A stretch of 64,000 bases of DNA. Source: Melieria omissa (Eukaryota > Arthropoda > Insecta > Diptera > Ulidiidae). The notes under the pieces were generated by a model. That model made no database searches. It was not told the origin of the DNA and saw nothing but the letters and a program-made list of their open reading frames with translations. The DNA lies in assembly GCA_963971225.1 (NCBI GenBank), contig OZ020267.1:155115920-155179919 (forward strand). Reading direction: 5' to 3'. This document shows, one piece after another, positions 1 to 12,233 of the stretch (positions within the stretch are counted from its first letter, which is position 1; every line of letters begins with the position of its first letter). Made by a program: the position numbers and the translations under genes.

Positions 1-462
1 TGATGACCACATGGATATATGGGCGTGAACGATTTCAGTGCGATCTGCAATTTATGTTGGGCAAAACGATTTCCAGCTTTAAGATTTTCCTTATACGATT
101 CCTGACACCAGCTTTCCTAGTATTATGCATTGTAAGTATTGGAATGCGATTGCAAAGAAGCAACTATGCTTATGTTTACCCCGTGCGCACAGTTTCAAGC
201 TCTCTACTTCCTGGAGCGGGACTATTCGCCCACGGAGCTTGTGATTGCTACTCAACTTGTGATATACGCCATTGCACCCACTTATATGGCGTACAAGATG
301 TTCCAAACAAATGGCACTGTACGCAATAGATTGAAGCAATGCTTTGCGCCGCACGACTGGCATCCTGTGGACGCCGACAATCGGCGCTTCTACGAAGAGA
401 TAATGGGCACTTCGGAGCTGCTGGAACTGGATGCCGAGGAACAGTTCATCGCCAATGCCTAG
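1..462 (+). CDS. SLC6-family transporter, 3' end (partial)
   Basis: This is the last part of a sodium-coupled neurotransmitter/amino-acid transporter gene of the SLC6 family; its 5' part lies outside the window. Two exons are visible, 1-131 and 193-462, joined in phase 0 by a 61-base intron (donor GTAAGTATT, acceptor GCGCACAG), with a TAG stop at 460-462. The first exon has the family's TM10-11 signature (WIYGRERF, then a short loop and an RFLTPAF helix). The second carries the last membrane helix and the cytoplasmic tail with DWHPVD, which recurs as DWYPVE and DWAPAS in the two neighbouring SLC6 genes. An AATAAA at 671-676 is the likely polyadenylation signal. It is the first of three clustered SLC6 genes, probably tandem duplicates. 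Substrate cannot be inferred because the binding-site helices are missing here. Confidence 0.85.
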
Positions 463-1943
463 TGTGCAGCCAATAGCTTTTTAGCTGTAGTCAATAATTG
501 TAATTAGCGATGGCGATTAGCGGCGACCGAGCCAGAACAACTGCAACTTGTGCTTTGCATATTTGCATGTCCAATGTGGGTGTATACCCAATTCGAAGTG
601 ATATAGATAAGAATACTCAAGTTATGTTGCAGATGCCTGTAATTTATACAAAGATACTTATTATATGCCAAATAAAACAAACACACATTTGTATCGCATA
701 TGCATAGTATGGACAAAGTTTCAACATTCATCGAGTGAAATGCTGATGGCGTATTAAATATTTCTGTTATCTAATTGGGTGTCTACATGTTGTTCAATCT
801 ACAACAAATACATCACTAGTTAATTGTTAAATGGTACTCAGAGCAGTGTTTCGTGTCGAATTACATCACTCCACGCGCTTCAATAATTGTCTGCAGCGTA
901 GGTACATGTACATATGTATGCATGTGTGTGCATACATTTTAATTCGTACAAGCGAGAATAATTTTTGTTTAATATGAACGTACATACATATATTGTACAT
1001 TTATTGTCCATACAAATGTTGCTATCTATCTGAATTTGTCGGGCGTATGCAAAGTGAATTCGGTCCACATTCTCCGAAAGCCTTCGCAATAGCGGCGTGC
1101 TGGACACGGCTAGAGTAATTAAATTGAATCTTAGTTATATATTGGTTTCATATTAAGATTTAATATTCCCCGCGAACGAGTTTGCAAGCGAGCGTTGATA
1201 GCCTTTGAACTTGTCTCCTATTGTTTATCAACGATGCAAGCATGTAAATACATTTCGCTCATGCGTCTATCGCAAAATAAATGAAATTAATTTGCGGTGG
1301 AGAGTCGAAATCCGTTCTCATTGTACCAACCGCAAAAATGAATACGTTTGCGTTTGTCAAAGTAAATGCCTAATACAGACGGAATGTATGTAAACACGTA
1401 TGTAAGACTGTGAACGAAAAAATTTCTCTGTCGCCGGTGCTCGCGACCGCCAAATAACTCTCATCAGCACATGAGGAGGAGAAATTAGTCGTGCTCGCTG
1501 TGTTATTAAATTGTTTTCGTATTAATTCGCCGATGATTTGTTGATGAGCAAAAAACCGTACCGGTCGACTGCATTTCGCTTTGGCTCGGGGCAACTTAAG
1601 ATTTTTCGATGCCATCGAATCCGGCGCCTAATCTGTCGGTCAGTCTCTCAGTGCAGCTTCTTCTAATTACAACAGACAGCCGTGCGATCGCGAGCAGCTG
1701 TAGACACGAACATTGTGCGCGGACCGAGAACAGTGGTGGCCTGAAGCGTCGCTGGCATCGTCCGTGTTATCTCGCAGCAACTGGCGGCTAAAGTGCCCTG
1801 CGGCATTGTACTGCGCTTGCTTTAATTGCTGTATTGCCGTTGGAAAATAAAATGAATTTTAATTATTAACAAGCAGACCGCACACATACGCCAAGCCGCA
1901 GCGACGCGTTCAATTCAATGTCACAGTGATAATATTCGCGCAT
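463..1943. other. Intergenic region and 5' UTR between two SLC6 genes
   Basis: No coding region was recognised. The stretch contains the 3' UTR of the upstream gene (to about 690), AT-rich DNA with TACATA-type microsatellite near 900-990, and the presumed promoter and 5' UTR of the next gene. Two insect initiator-like TCAGT pentamers occur at 1640-1644 and 1648-1652. No TATA box is obvious near them. Confidence 0.4.
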
Positions 1944-4900
1944 ATGTCCCAGCGCCTCTCTCATTCCCGCATCCAACATTCAGCTACGATTCCAACGTTC
2001 GACTCAGAACTGCACCGACGCCATAGCAGAATGGTTTACGAGTCTTCCTACGACAGCGGGCGCAAGCCTTTCCAGCCCGACTTGACACGTGGCTATTGGG
2101 CGGCTCCAAGTGACTTCATATACGCAACCGTGGGACTCGCCTTTCGCTTGGACATTTTCTGCATGACTTGGTTTCTCTTCACAAAAATGGGCTGTAAGTT
2201 GTTTCAATAATTATCCGCATATGTGTGCATGTGTGCCTAAACACATCTATGTATGTCATAACACCGGTCGACAAAAAACCAACATTTGTGCTTGGCTCTA
2301 GTTTTGATTTTAGTACGAAGGTACGAAGGACGCTTGCGTGGAGATATTAACGGTTACATACTTTCAACGGTTACGGTTTACTAGTAGCGCGTGTTTTGAA
2401 ATGCATGCCCGAAAGAAGAAGAAGAAGATGTTTTTTACCTTCTAAATGATGAATGACGTCGGGAAATGTCCAAATAAATTGAAAATGCCACCTCCACACT
2501 TTTGCTTTAGCACATTTGACACACCGAAGAGCCAGACACAAAACTGTGGTCGTGTTGACCGGTGTTAGCGCTATCTTTTAACTCATATTGTAATTTGTAT
2601 AACTTAATTATCGAAAATAATTTAATATTAACTTTAACCTTTGCTTACATGTCGTCAATTTCGTAGCTGCAGCAGTTGTGCCGTACGTCTTCTGTCTCTT
2701 CCTATTCGTAGTGCCCATTTTTGTAATCCAGTCGTTCATGGGCCAGTTCTCCAGTACCGGTTTCATTTCTGCTTTCCGCATATCACCGATTTTCAAAGGT
2801 AATACATCCCCTACACACATCTGTACAATAAATTTAACTATCGATCGCAAATTGCCATTTTCTATGGCTTGTCTGATACATTTGAAATTGTGAATCTATT
2901 GAAATTGTGTTCAATCCTTATCGCTTAAAGCATTTGTTGCTTATATGTAAATACGAGTACATATGTTTGAATGTTGAAGGGCGGGAAATGTGTACACTGG
3001 TTGAGTATTTGCATTTTAATTTCATCAATGATCCTGGTGTGAGCTAAATTTATTTTTACAACTTTCGGCTTTCAGGAATGGGATATATCAGTCTGGCTGT
3101 AAATGTGGCCATTCTCACCTACTACAGCGTCTTTGCCGCGGTGCCGCTGCTCTTTCTCTTTCATTCCCTCCGCCCTACGCTGCCCTGGAGCTGTGATGGG
3201 ATGCATCACTGGTTTCAGAATCTCACTGATAAGGAAATCGCTCACGTAATTTTTTAAACAAATCTATTCAAATACTGTTGTTTATTGCAATTGATGGGTT
3301 TTGTGCATTGATTAACATTTAGTTTTGCAATCTGACTGATATCGATGCTTTGAATGACACCGAAGCTGATATGAATAGCACCGAATCCTTTAGGTATATT
3401 GCGTACCAAGTGCCGTCGACCTTGTTTTTTAAGTAAGTAAGGATGAATTTCCATTTTCGAGAAGGCAAATATGCCAGAGATAAACTCAAGCAATTGTTTC
3501 TAATGCAGTTCGAGGTTCAACGAAGCTGAAATGGACGAGTACGACCAAACACCCTTTTTTATTTCATGGGAAATGGTGCTATGCACTTTATTTACGTGGG
3601 CGATTGTCGCTGCAGTTTTCTACAAATGCTTCAGTACGGAAAAGGTGCGTTATCGCCTCCATGAATACACTTATGAAAAAGCGTTTTGTTTCTGTAACCC
3701 CTATCAGATGGGCAAACTTTTGCGGTATGGCATATGGACGACATTGGCTTTGTTGCTTGTCTGCGTGATTCGCTTCTCATTTCTGCCCGTCGGCTTAGAG
3801 AGGCTGCGCGAATTCTTCATTCCCACTGCGCAAGAGTTCTTTTATGATGTGCCGACCGTGATCGTGTGCATCCTATCGGCTTTCGGCGCAGGCTGGGGCT
3901 CCATTATCGCCCTGGCCAGCTTCAACACTTTCAAAACGAACATAATGGGCTACAGCTGGATTATTTGCATCGGCCAGTTGGGCATCTTCTGCGCATTCGG
4001 GTTTTTGTCCAACATGATCGAGTGCTATTTTTCAGGTAACAAAACTGAACAGCATCGATGTACAGTTCGGCTGAGTGATTTGCCATTTTGCTGTTGCAGA
4101 CGTAACGGATAAATTAAACGAAGTCGAGAACGTTTACACGTATGTGAGGCACCACTGGGTGCTGTACCTGTCCAGTGGTAGTGTGATAGCTCACATGCAA
4201 TGGGCCAATATGTGGAGCATCTTATTTTACGGGATGCTAACTATAGCCGCGTTAATTACTATGGTAATTGTAACTTGTTCTGTTTTTCAGTATTCAACGT
4301 CATCAATGAATCTTTCTTCCTTACACGATCAGATTACAAGCATCTTTTCCCTGCTCCAAAGCACGTTCGATGAATTTGAAGTGCTACGCTCCCGCAGAAC
4401 AGAAGTTACCTTCGGCGTAATCACTTTCCTGACCTTGAGCTCTCTTTACACCTGCTCGAATGTGAGTGGGCGTTCGTATTGGAAATTCGATCGAAACGTT
4501 ACTGTATCTTGTATATATTGTTTCCTTCCAGCACGGAGTAATTTACTTTTCAACTCTGTCCTTGGATTCGCTTTTCACGCAAACCGCTCTCAACCTGCTG
4601 CTCTTGCTGGTAGTACTATGGATTTATGGCCGCGAGCGGTTTCAACGTGACATCGAGTTCATGTTAAGTCAACGCTTTAGCACATGTAAAGTAAATATGC
4701 TGCGGTTTGTGGCACCGCTGTGCCTGCTCCTGATACTGGTGAGTGTGACAGACTTGGACGTGCTTTAGAACGCAGTGAAATTGCTATGTGAAAGAGATTT
4801 GCGGTTTTGACTTCAAACGAGAAGTGTTGGAATTTCAATTCAAATCAATTCATTCTCAACAGATTTGCTCAGTGGTTGCATCATTCTACCAACATACTTT

Positions 4901-5147
4901 CACAACCATTGTTATGCAAGTCGCTGCGCTGTTCCTGATTGCGCTCCCTTGGCTCTATATACCGGGCTACATGATTTTCATAATGCTGCAAACGTCTGGC
5001 CCTCTGAAAGTACGCTTCAAGCGTTGTTGCCGACCGATGGACTGGTATCCAGTTGAACTGGAAGAACGTCAGCGCTACGAGGAAGCAATGGGAAATATGG
5101 ATATTACCCACCAGTTGAACCCAATCGATGATGAGCTTGTGCCGTGA
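1944..5147 (+). CDS. Divergent SLC6-like transporter protein, 9 exons
   Basis: Exons are 1944-2193, 2667-2798, 3076-3245, 3323-3432, 3509-4035, 4100-4263, 4291-4461, 4532-4738 and 4863-5147. All have GT-AG borders and consistent phases and give 671 residues, the usual SLC6 length. The fold is SLC6: twelve hydrophobic segments, a glycosylatable extracellular loop (NLT, NDT and NST in exon 4), TM6-like GAGWGSIIALASFN, and TM10-11 WIYGRERFQRDI. The functional motifs are degraded. The TM1 consensus NVWRFPY is absent (the region reads GLAFRLDIFCMTWF), and the TM8 LDS sodium-site motif is replaced by ALITMYSTSS. The open frame across nine exons argues that it is expressed, possibly as a non-transporting or altered paralogue. 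I chose ATG 1944 because the in-frame codon further up (1926) is GTG. A polyadenylation signal lies at 5318-5323. Confidence 0.85.
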
Positions 5148-5599
5148 TAACTTAGTCGAATGTGATCTTTTACCAAAATTCAATACAAAACCATGTAGCC
5201 ACTTTACATATTTCACTTAATGCCATATATCTATGCGCAGCCCACGCTTACTTTATAAGTATAAAAGTATGTATGTATGTATACGAGTACGTATGTACAT
5301 ACATATGTATGTACATGAATAAATTATTAAAAATGCATATACAAAAGCCAATGGTATTTATTAATGATTTCAAGTCTTACTGCTAACGATTACTTTATAA
5401 ATCCTAGTTTTGAACGTGTGCATCTCATCGCACTGAATACGAGTATCTTAACTTCAAAGTCGCTACAAACTAATTTGTCGAATTTCTAATACTTTTTACT
5501 CGGTCCTTGCTCATCTACATAATGAGTAGTCGGCAAAAAATTGGCGTCACAGTGGCAAATGCAACGTGTTTATGCCAAAATGAACGCATTGCACTGCAC
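5148..5599. promoter_or_regulatory. Abutting 3' ends of two convergent SLC6 genes
   Basis: The plus-strand gene has AATAAA at 5318-5323. The minus-strand gene has AATAAA on its strand at 5362-5357. The two transcripts therefore end within about 50 bases of each other or overlap. A TACATA/ATGT microsatellite occupies about 5266-5315. Confidence 0.6.
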
Positions 5600-8500
5600 T
5601 TATGCCCTCACCGCCTCCACTTTGGGCATGTGACCTTTGAAGAGCTCTTGGACCACTTTGCGTGAGCGTTGGAATTCCTCGTATTCGAGACGGTGCTCCT
5701 CACTCGCTGGCGCCCAGTCAACCGCTTTTAGGTATTTCGTAATTGTTTCTCTTAGCGATCCTTTTCTACCGCACAGCACGTAAGCCATGTACAGTGGAAT
5801 GCAAGCAATGGAAGTGCAACAGCTCAGCCAACCAATGGCTATGGCCCATTTCGGATAAATGACTCCATTGTAACTGATGTCACGATTGAAAATGATGCTA
5901 GTGAAGAAAATGCCCTGGAGTGGAAATGGAAAGTTCATGCTTTTCAAACAACTCGAACACGTCGACTCGGGATTTTCACTTACAATGAGTATTACCGGTG
6001 TAATGTATTTCCAGCAATACTTCCACAGCAGACCCGGTTTCTTGCCGATCATGAAGCATATGTCGCCAATGAAGTTGTCCACTCCGTATATCCATGCGAC
6101 CATTATCACCTCGAGAATGCAAATCAAAATGACCGAGATCGACGCCGAATACCAGTCGAACAGCTGCAGCACATACATGCCGCCCTAATGTATGCAAAGT
6201 ATGCATTTATGTGGATACTTATATACAAACTCATAGAACGATTGACACTACGCACTCTAGTCACCATGATGATGGATATCAGGAACATGATAACACACGA
6301 TGTCAGCGTCACGGCAAATTTGTGCTTTCGCAGTTGCGGTATCTCGTCGAGTATCGACGATATAATGGCTTCGATTTGCACGAACTGCGGCAACGTAAAA
6401 TGTGGTGAGCACTTTTCGAAGTCGCATGCTGACATTCTTTTACCACTTACCACACTGTCCAAGCCAAGCAGAAAGAGCATGATGAAAAACAGGGCCGCCC
6501 ATAAGTGCGGCACGGGCAGCATAGCGATCGCCTGTGGGTAAGTGACGAAAGCTAACCCGGGACCGGAAGTTGCCACCGTCGCGACCGGTATACCAGATTG
6601 ATCTGTGAATAGTAGAAGTGAATCACCAGTGATGTATCGTAACTTCCAAGGCTAGCTCACGCGACAAGAAACCCAGTACTGAGAACACCACGAAGCCAGC
6701 AAAAATACTGGTCGCACAGTTCACTATCGGAATTACGAAAGCGTCGCCATTGGCATTGTTGCGAAAGGGGTTGAAACTGGCCATGTTAACGATTCCGCCC
6801 CAACCGGGCCCCAAGGAAAAGAATATTTGTATGGCAGCGTCGGCCCACACCTTCAGGTCCAGGAGACGGGCCCATTCCGGCTTGATGTAAAAAAGAATGC
6901 CTTTCATAGCGCCTGGCAGTGTAATGCCGCGTACGAACAAAACAATCAGTATGAAGAACGGGAATGTCGCTGTGAAATATACCACTTTGCCGACCTGCAA
7001 ATTAGTAGGCGTTACTGATTAGGAATGGTTTCGTTCTCTTCTCCGTCACTTACGGTTTTTATGCCTTTGATAATGCAAACGTAGACTGCTAACCAGGCTA
7101 TGACCAAACACCAAAACAGCGGCCATACGATTTCGCCCAAATCTTCGATGCCAGCCGAGATTTTGAGTATTTCTAAGCTGATCAAATACAAATCAAGTCA
7201 ATCGATCTTCACCGAATCATATACAGTCTGCACTTGACTATGCCTATATGTATAACACTATATATCTCCACGTACGTTCTATCATTTCAATTTTTGTCAA
7301 ACAGCGTCTACTATTTTGTTAGTATCTACAAGTATCTACGTTTATGTATACATAAGTGCAATGTTTTGAATGTATCATATGTAGCAAATACTTATGTGAC
7401 ATATGCCTCAATCTCCGTGAAAGTTATAAACTCGCAAACGCGCGAACTGTCGGACCATAGAACAGTCAAAATGTATGCATGTCGATTTTTCGTTCAGTTT
7501 ATCTACATAAGTATATTCATGCTAATACCATATGATAAAGTATCCATCTATCATGCTTAGTGCATTTTTATTATCAAAAGTACTCTGCAATAACATAAGC
7601 GTACAGCTGTCCCTCAGTAGAGGACAGTGACAATCAAGAACTTACTGGAAAAACTCATCTGCCGACGTCTTGAAACCACTGCGGTCAGTGAAATTGCGCT
7701 GCGCCAACTAAAACAGGAAAAGTAGTAGTGTATATAGACTTTTTACTAAAGATTTGAAAAAACCAAAGACTGATTTACATTCAAAACTTCCACACAGCGA
7801 TCTGTATTCCAAGTATTGTTGCAGCTAACCCAGGGCAAAGAGGCTGAGAAAGTCTTCTTGAGAAACATTATAGGGTAAGCTATGATTACAGAGTAGTAAC
7901 ATGTACAAAGAAAATTCACAATCACAATCGCAAAACCGACACCTATTACGAAATCAGAGTTCAACCAAAATTCAAGTCATTAATATGGATGTACATATGT
8001 ATGGATTAGGGATTGCAATCGCGGGGTCCCGGACCAATTTAGTCCGATCCAGGGATCGAAACATAAAAATAGCTGAGTATTTGCTTTTGTCAGCTTAATT
8101 TCGAAAAAGGTAAACCGTCTTATTTAGTGCAAGAAATGAATTGCATACTGCCAGTGACGTTTAACCCTTTCGGGACTGAGTTTAATTATAAAATCCAAAA
8201 TAATCTTCGTATAAATGTTTCCATGCTATGGGGCTAGAAAATTATGTTGGATGCTCACAAATTCTGAAATCATGTTATCCGCGGGCACAGAATTCGAAAA
8301 ATATTTTGCGCGGCTCATAAGATCTGAATAATTGTTTTGAGGGACATTAAAAAATTGCTAGGACGTATTATCCCAGTAGTCCCGAAAGATTTAAATAAGT
8401 TTCAAAGCAACAAAAACTCTGTTTGTGTATGGGTACTTTGTACAAATTTCTGCAAACTTGAGGTACTTTTCCATTAAAAATTTAAGCTAAAATCAGGACA

Positions 8501-9840
8501 AGCAAGCTTACGCTCCCAAAAATGAAACCATACAAAAAAGTAAACAAACAGAAATTTTTTTAAAAACTGGTTCAACTCTTGTTTATGCCAGTGTGACTTG
8601 TCACATTCACAATACACAGGAGAAAGGGTTGGAGAAAGAAACGGCTTATTTAAAAGTTTCATTTGAGGCTTGAAAGGAAAACTTAAATGCACTGATATTA
8701 CCGCACTGAATTTTACCTATTTTGAAATTGGCCAAAACCGTGGGGAAAACGTGAAGATTTACACACGATTTCACTTACTCAATAGCATTGAACCAGAGAG
8801 ATGCTTTTTAGCAGGTTTGCCAGAATTGGCGGGATTGTAAAACTGGTCCAGGATTGCAGTCCCCAGTGCGAATGTATAGTATATTCATCTTACCTTTCAG
8901 CAAGGGTGCCAAACGAAAGACACCGATGCAGCCAATGCTGGTAAATTGACCCATCACTATTTCCATGAAGAAAAGTGGAATGCCGCAGAAGAAGAGCATC
9001 AGCAGGTACGGCACTAGAAACGCACCTGAAAGCATATACCAAAGTGATTGCCTCAACCATGTAAGAATCAAAAGATGCCGCATAAAATAAAACAAAAAAG
9101 GAGAAAAAGAATCGTCAGCACATCCTTCGAGCCGGATTTGAACCAGCGACCTATGGATTTCAACATATCAAGATTGCAGTAGAAAATGCCAGTGCAAGGC
9201 GTAATCACACCCACAACAGAGTTGAATAGCAGGGCGAGAGTTCTGCCGCACCGTCACTCTATTTAACAATTGAACTTCTACAGTCCACCGCTCTACCAAC
9301 TGAGCTATCGAAGGCACTGCGTGGTAGCTGGCAAAGCGCGCACAACATGCACGTCCTTTCCGCACATGGTTAACTTGGTGCTGTGGTGAAAGCTTTTGCG
9401 ACGCCCAGAGGTGTCGCCGCAAAGGAGACCATCTGACGCTTGAAGGCTCCATAGTGCGAAAGGACATGAAAGTGTTGGACAATAGGTTGGTTGGTTGTAT
9501 GTGTTTAGTCAAAGAAATTGGAGAACGGCAACTAAAAGTGTCACATTTTCAACACTTTTATATGGGAGCAAGCGACTGAAATTATTTATGTTGAATAGGT
9601 TCGGCAAGTCCACCAGCTGCTCATTGGTGTGTACTCACGGCCTGTTAGCTCACCTCCACCACTGCGGTAACACAAATACGGGAAGCGCCACACATTCCCA
9701 ATGCCCACAGCATAGCCAATGCAGGATAATATGAACTCCGTTTTGGAAGCCCATTTGCCGCGGTGCACGTCGCGATTCACCGGCATCGACGACGTGGTCG
9801 CTGTCATCGTCAAATTTGTTGAAGCTCTGCAAGAGGTCAT
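5600..9840 (-). CDS. SLC6-family sodium-coupled transporter, 10 exons
   Basis: In transcription order the exons are 9840-9654, 9025-8894, 7942-7779, 7707-7646, 7177-7054, 6994-6661, 6602-6451, 6384-6256, 6184-5984 and 5914-5600, coding for 599 residues. The hallmarks of a working transporter are present: TM1 [18 protein letters not shown], with Gly at the position where monoamine transporters have Asp, suggesting an amino-acid-like substrate; the extracellular [11 protein letters not shown] disulfide loop and an NFT glycosylation site; TM6 SLGPGWGG and MASFNPF; and the TM8 GLDS sodium motif. It is a plasma-membrane protein. It resembles the insect orphan SLC6 cluster. The start is the first in-frame ATG (9840); an extra upstream non-coding exon is possible. 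Two introns (6450-6385 and 5983-5915) are open in frame. A tRNA-Tyr gene and a MITE sit in the introns. A polyadenylation signal lies at 5362-5357 on the minus strand. Confidence 0.88.
8161..8394. mobile_element. piggyBac-like MITE, copy 1 (TTAA target site)
   Basis: The element begins TTAACCCTTTCGGGACT and ends AGTCCCGAAAGATTTAA, so it has inverted termini of about 13 bases and a duplicated TTAA, the target site of piggyBac-type transposases. It has no coding capacity over 234 bases. A related copy lies at 33416-33668. It sits in the third intron (7943-8893) of the minus-strand SLC6 gene. The family assignment rests on TTAA plus CCC termini. Confidence 0.75.
9104..9108 (-). terminator. Pol III terminator of tRNA-Tyr
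   Basis: A run of five T on the minus strand lies 15 bases downstream of the tRNA 3' end. A second run of six T follows at 9099-9094. Confidence 0.7.
9123..9314 (-). tRNA. tRNA-Tyr (GTA) with a 119-nt intron
   Basis: The 5' half is 9314-9278 (starting CCTTCGATAGCTCAGTTGG, ending in the GTA anticodon plus one base). The intron is 9277-9159. The 3' half is 9158-9123, ending GGCTCGAAGGA. Joined, the halves give 73 bases with a perfect CCTTCGA acceptor stem, A box TAGCTCAGTTGG and B box GGTTCAAATCC. The intron follows the base after the anticodon, as is usual for eukaryotic tRNA-Tyr. A T5 run at 9108-9104 on the minus strand, about 15 bases past the gene, is a normal Pol III terminator. The gene lies in the first intron of the minus-strand SLC6 gene, in the same orientation. 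Confidence 0.95.
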
Positions 9841-12233
9841 GCTGGCTTTGTTTCGGAGGTGGCGGAGTGCTGTTTGCCACACTGCTCGGTGCTCTTTGTC
9901 ACACTGCCAACAGAGAAACAGCACTGCTATTCTACCATGAGCATTTTATTGAGCGTCATGTGTATGTTATTGCAATGTCGAGCGTTACACAATTTTAAAT
10001 GGACACAGCCTCTGGTTCGTCCGATTCTACAATTTAACACTGTGTTTCATTTAAGGCAGCTAAATGCTAAATTTCGATCACTTTAAACTTCTCTAGTTCC
10101 GCATTGCGCCAGCCGAAGTGGCACGCACGTCGCTTCCCACCCTCGTCACCTCACTTTTCACTGTTATCATCAGATCTTATCACTGACGCCAACAAGACTA
10201 CCGATGTTCATCACACGCCCGCTGAACGTTGGCAACTGAAACGGTTGCGGCGTTCTTTTACATTGCAGGCCACCGATTGCGATTTAGTAAGTTACTACAT
10301 CTTGCATCTTCGCGAATATGAACGTTGGGATCTTTCATGCTGAGAGATGCACGTGGGCAATGGGGCCCACCGGCACAGCATTGCTTGGGCATGAAATACT
10401 TACTCCCACTTCTCCATTAGAGCGTAAAGTCAAACCGAGCGCACTTTTAATGCCTTGTTTCTGTGCTAACAAATGAGCATTCAAACCCAGATAATGTTAG
10501 ATTTAGATGTTTTACCTAAATTGGAAATATTTCAAATAGCGTAAGTTTTATTTCATTTATTCTACCATATATTTGATAAATATTCAAATACAATGATGCA
10601 GGTAGTGTACAAATCAGCCGATCAAGCCGACATCGCCACACTCGTTTTGTGGTTTCTCGTCTTATTTCTCCATTTCGCTTATTTAGAATAATTGAGCACT
10701 GATTTTAGCTCTGAGATGTGCTAAAACCCAATTGAAGCAATTTAGTTGACATTTTCCGTCTAAGCACTATCCAAACGACCAAGCATTGCTGTGTGTGCCA
10801 TCATAATTTGTTTCTCTTGCTAATGTGTTCATATCATTGTGATAATTTATCACTTGAATGAAACCATGGGCGCTTGACCGCTAGTGTGGGCAAGCCTCTA
10901 ACTCGCCAAAGATACTCAAATGTAAGTGATAACCGGGTCTGTGCTTCAACCATATATCACAGAATTGTATGTTGATTCAGCGTGTGATCACAAATTGCAG
11001 TGTTCGCGCACTGTTACTCCGACCAAAAGTTTAACAGACAGTTTAACAATGACTGTTGTGATGTTTTGCATGTGACACATAATTTATGGCTTAGCTGTGG
11101 CACAAACCAGAACGAAATGTGAAATCAAATAGTTCTGCCTCTTTAGCGTGGCCCAATCCATAATCATTACATTACATTAGCGTTTTCCTACTTAATTAAT
11201 TAATATTTAAACTTGAATTTATGCAAATAGAATCATATTATTACTTCATATTACTTATCGTTGGCATAGTATTTCTAAATTCGACGTAGTATTTCAATCC
11301 GTACGGAATTGAAAAGCTGCTTGCGAGGTTTGAAGAGGCAAAAATAACGCAATTGCAAATCCATTCCTCCTTTCTTCTTCTCCTTCTGTTTACGGTGTGT
11401 TTCTGTTTTTCTCGTTGCCTATTCAATTTTTATATATCAGGAAATCTCGTAAGACCCGTATGCTCCTTCGCGTCTCTTGCTTTCAATTCTAAAATTAAAA
11501 CCTTGTGTTAACATTCAGAATTCTGAGAATGGAAGCATTACGTCGCTTATTCTTATTTTGCATGGCATATAGTAATTTACTCCGGCTTCCTGGTTTATGG
11601 CTTTTATAGCACAATGCCTACAATTATTTGATAAAAAACGATTCGGCAGTTTCAAGTTGATTTAGTACAGCAACCTTTATAATATGGCAACGCTTGGTGA
11701 AATGATGCAGAACGTAGCGTAGGGCAAATATGGTTGCCACAGTTGTTTACTTTTATCCAAAATAAGTTAATTTTTGGCTATGGTGACTACTGTTTGTGTT
11801 TGATGATGTTTTCCAAGGGAATTGTAGCGTCCTGATGTGAGCACATTACATGTGACACCGTTTTTTATTGGATTGAAGGTTTTGAAGGGGGTAAAAGCAA
11901 CAACAAAACAATCTTATCGCGGCCCCACGCGAATTTATGCCCAGTGAGAAATGAATATGTAAGCTTCACTGGTTTACCCATGCCTATTAATTTTTGTTGC
12001 TCACAAGAAAGGAAAAGCCCGATGTTTACATTTCGTATCCCATGTTAGGAAAATCTGGGTAACAAACTTTTGGTCGAGTGGCAACCGTGACCGAAATAAA
12101 TTGACAATGCTCATTCAAACCAAAAATTTGACAGTTTGGCGCAAACTATTTCTTGTTCCTGTTTATGTTAAATACGTTCGCTTTTTACTTTTCTGTTTTT
12201 TCAACCATACAAATATTAAATACACGTAAACCG
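9841..12233. other. Divergent intergenic region between SLC6 and CIP2A-like genes
   Basis: About 2.4 kb without a recognisable gene. It must hold the promoters of both flanking genes, which are transcribed away from it. It is AT-rich with a pyrimidine-rich patch near 11367-11390. I see no transposon ends or RNA genes in it. Confidence 0.4.

Noticed and set aside
9650..9880. Alternative frame at the SLC6 start giving an acidic N-terminus ([18 protein letters not shown])
   Set aside because: It begins at GTG, not ATG, and is out of frame with the NVWRFPY exon; the ATG at 9840 in the transporter frame is used instead. An unseen upstream exon could still change this.
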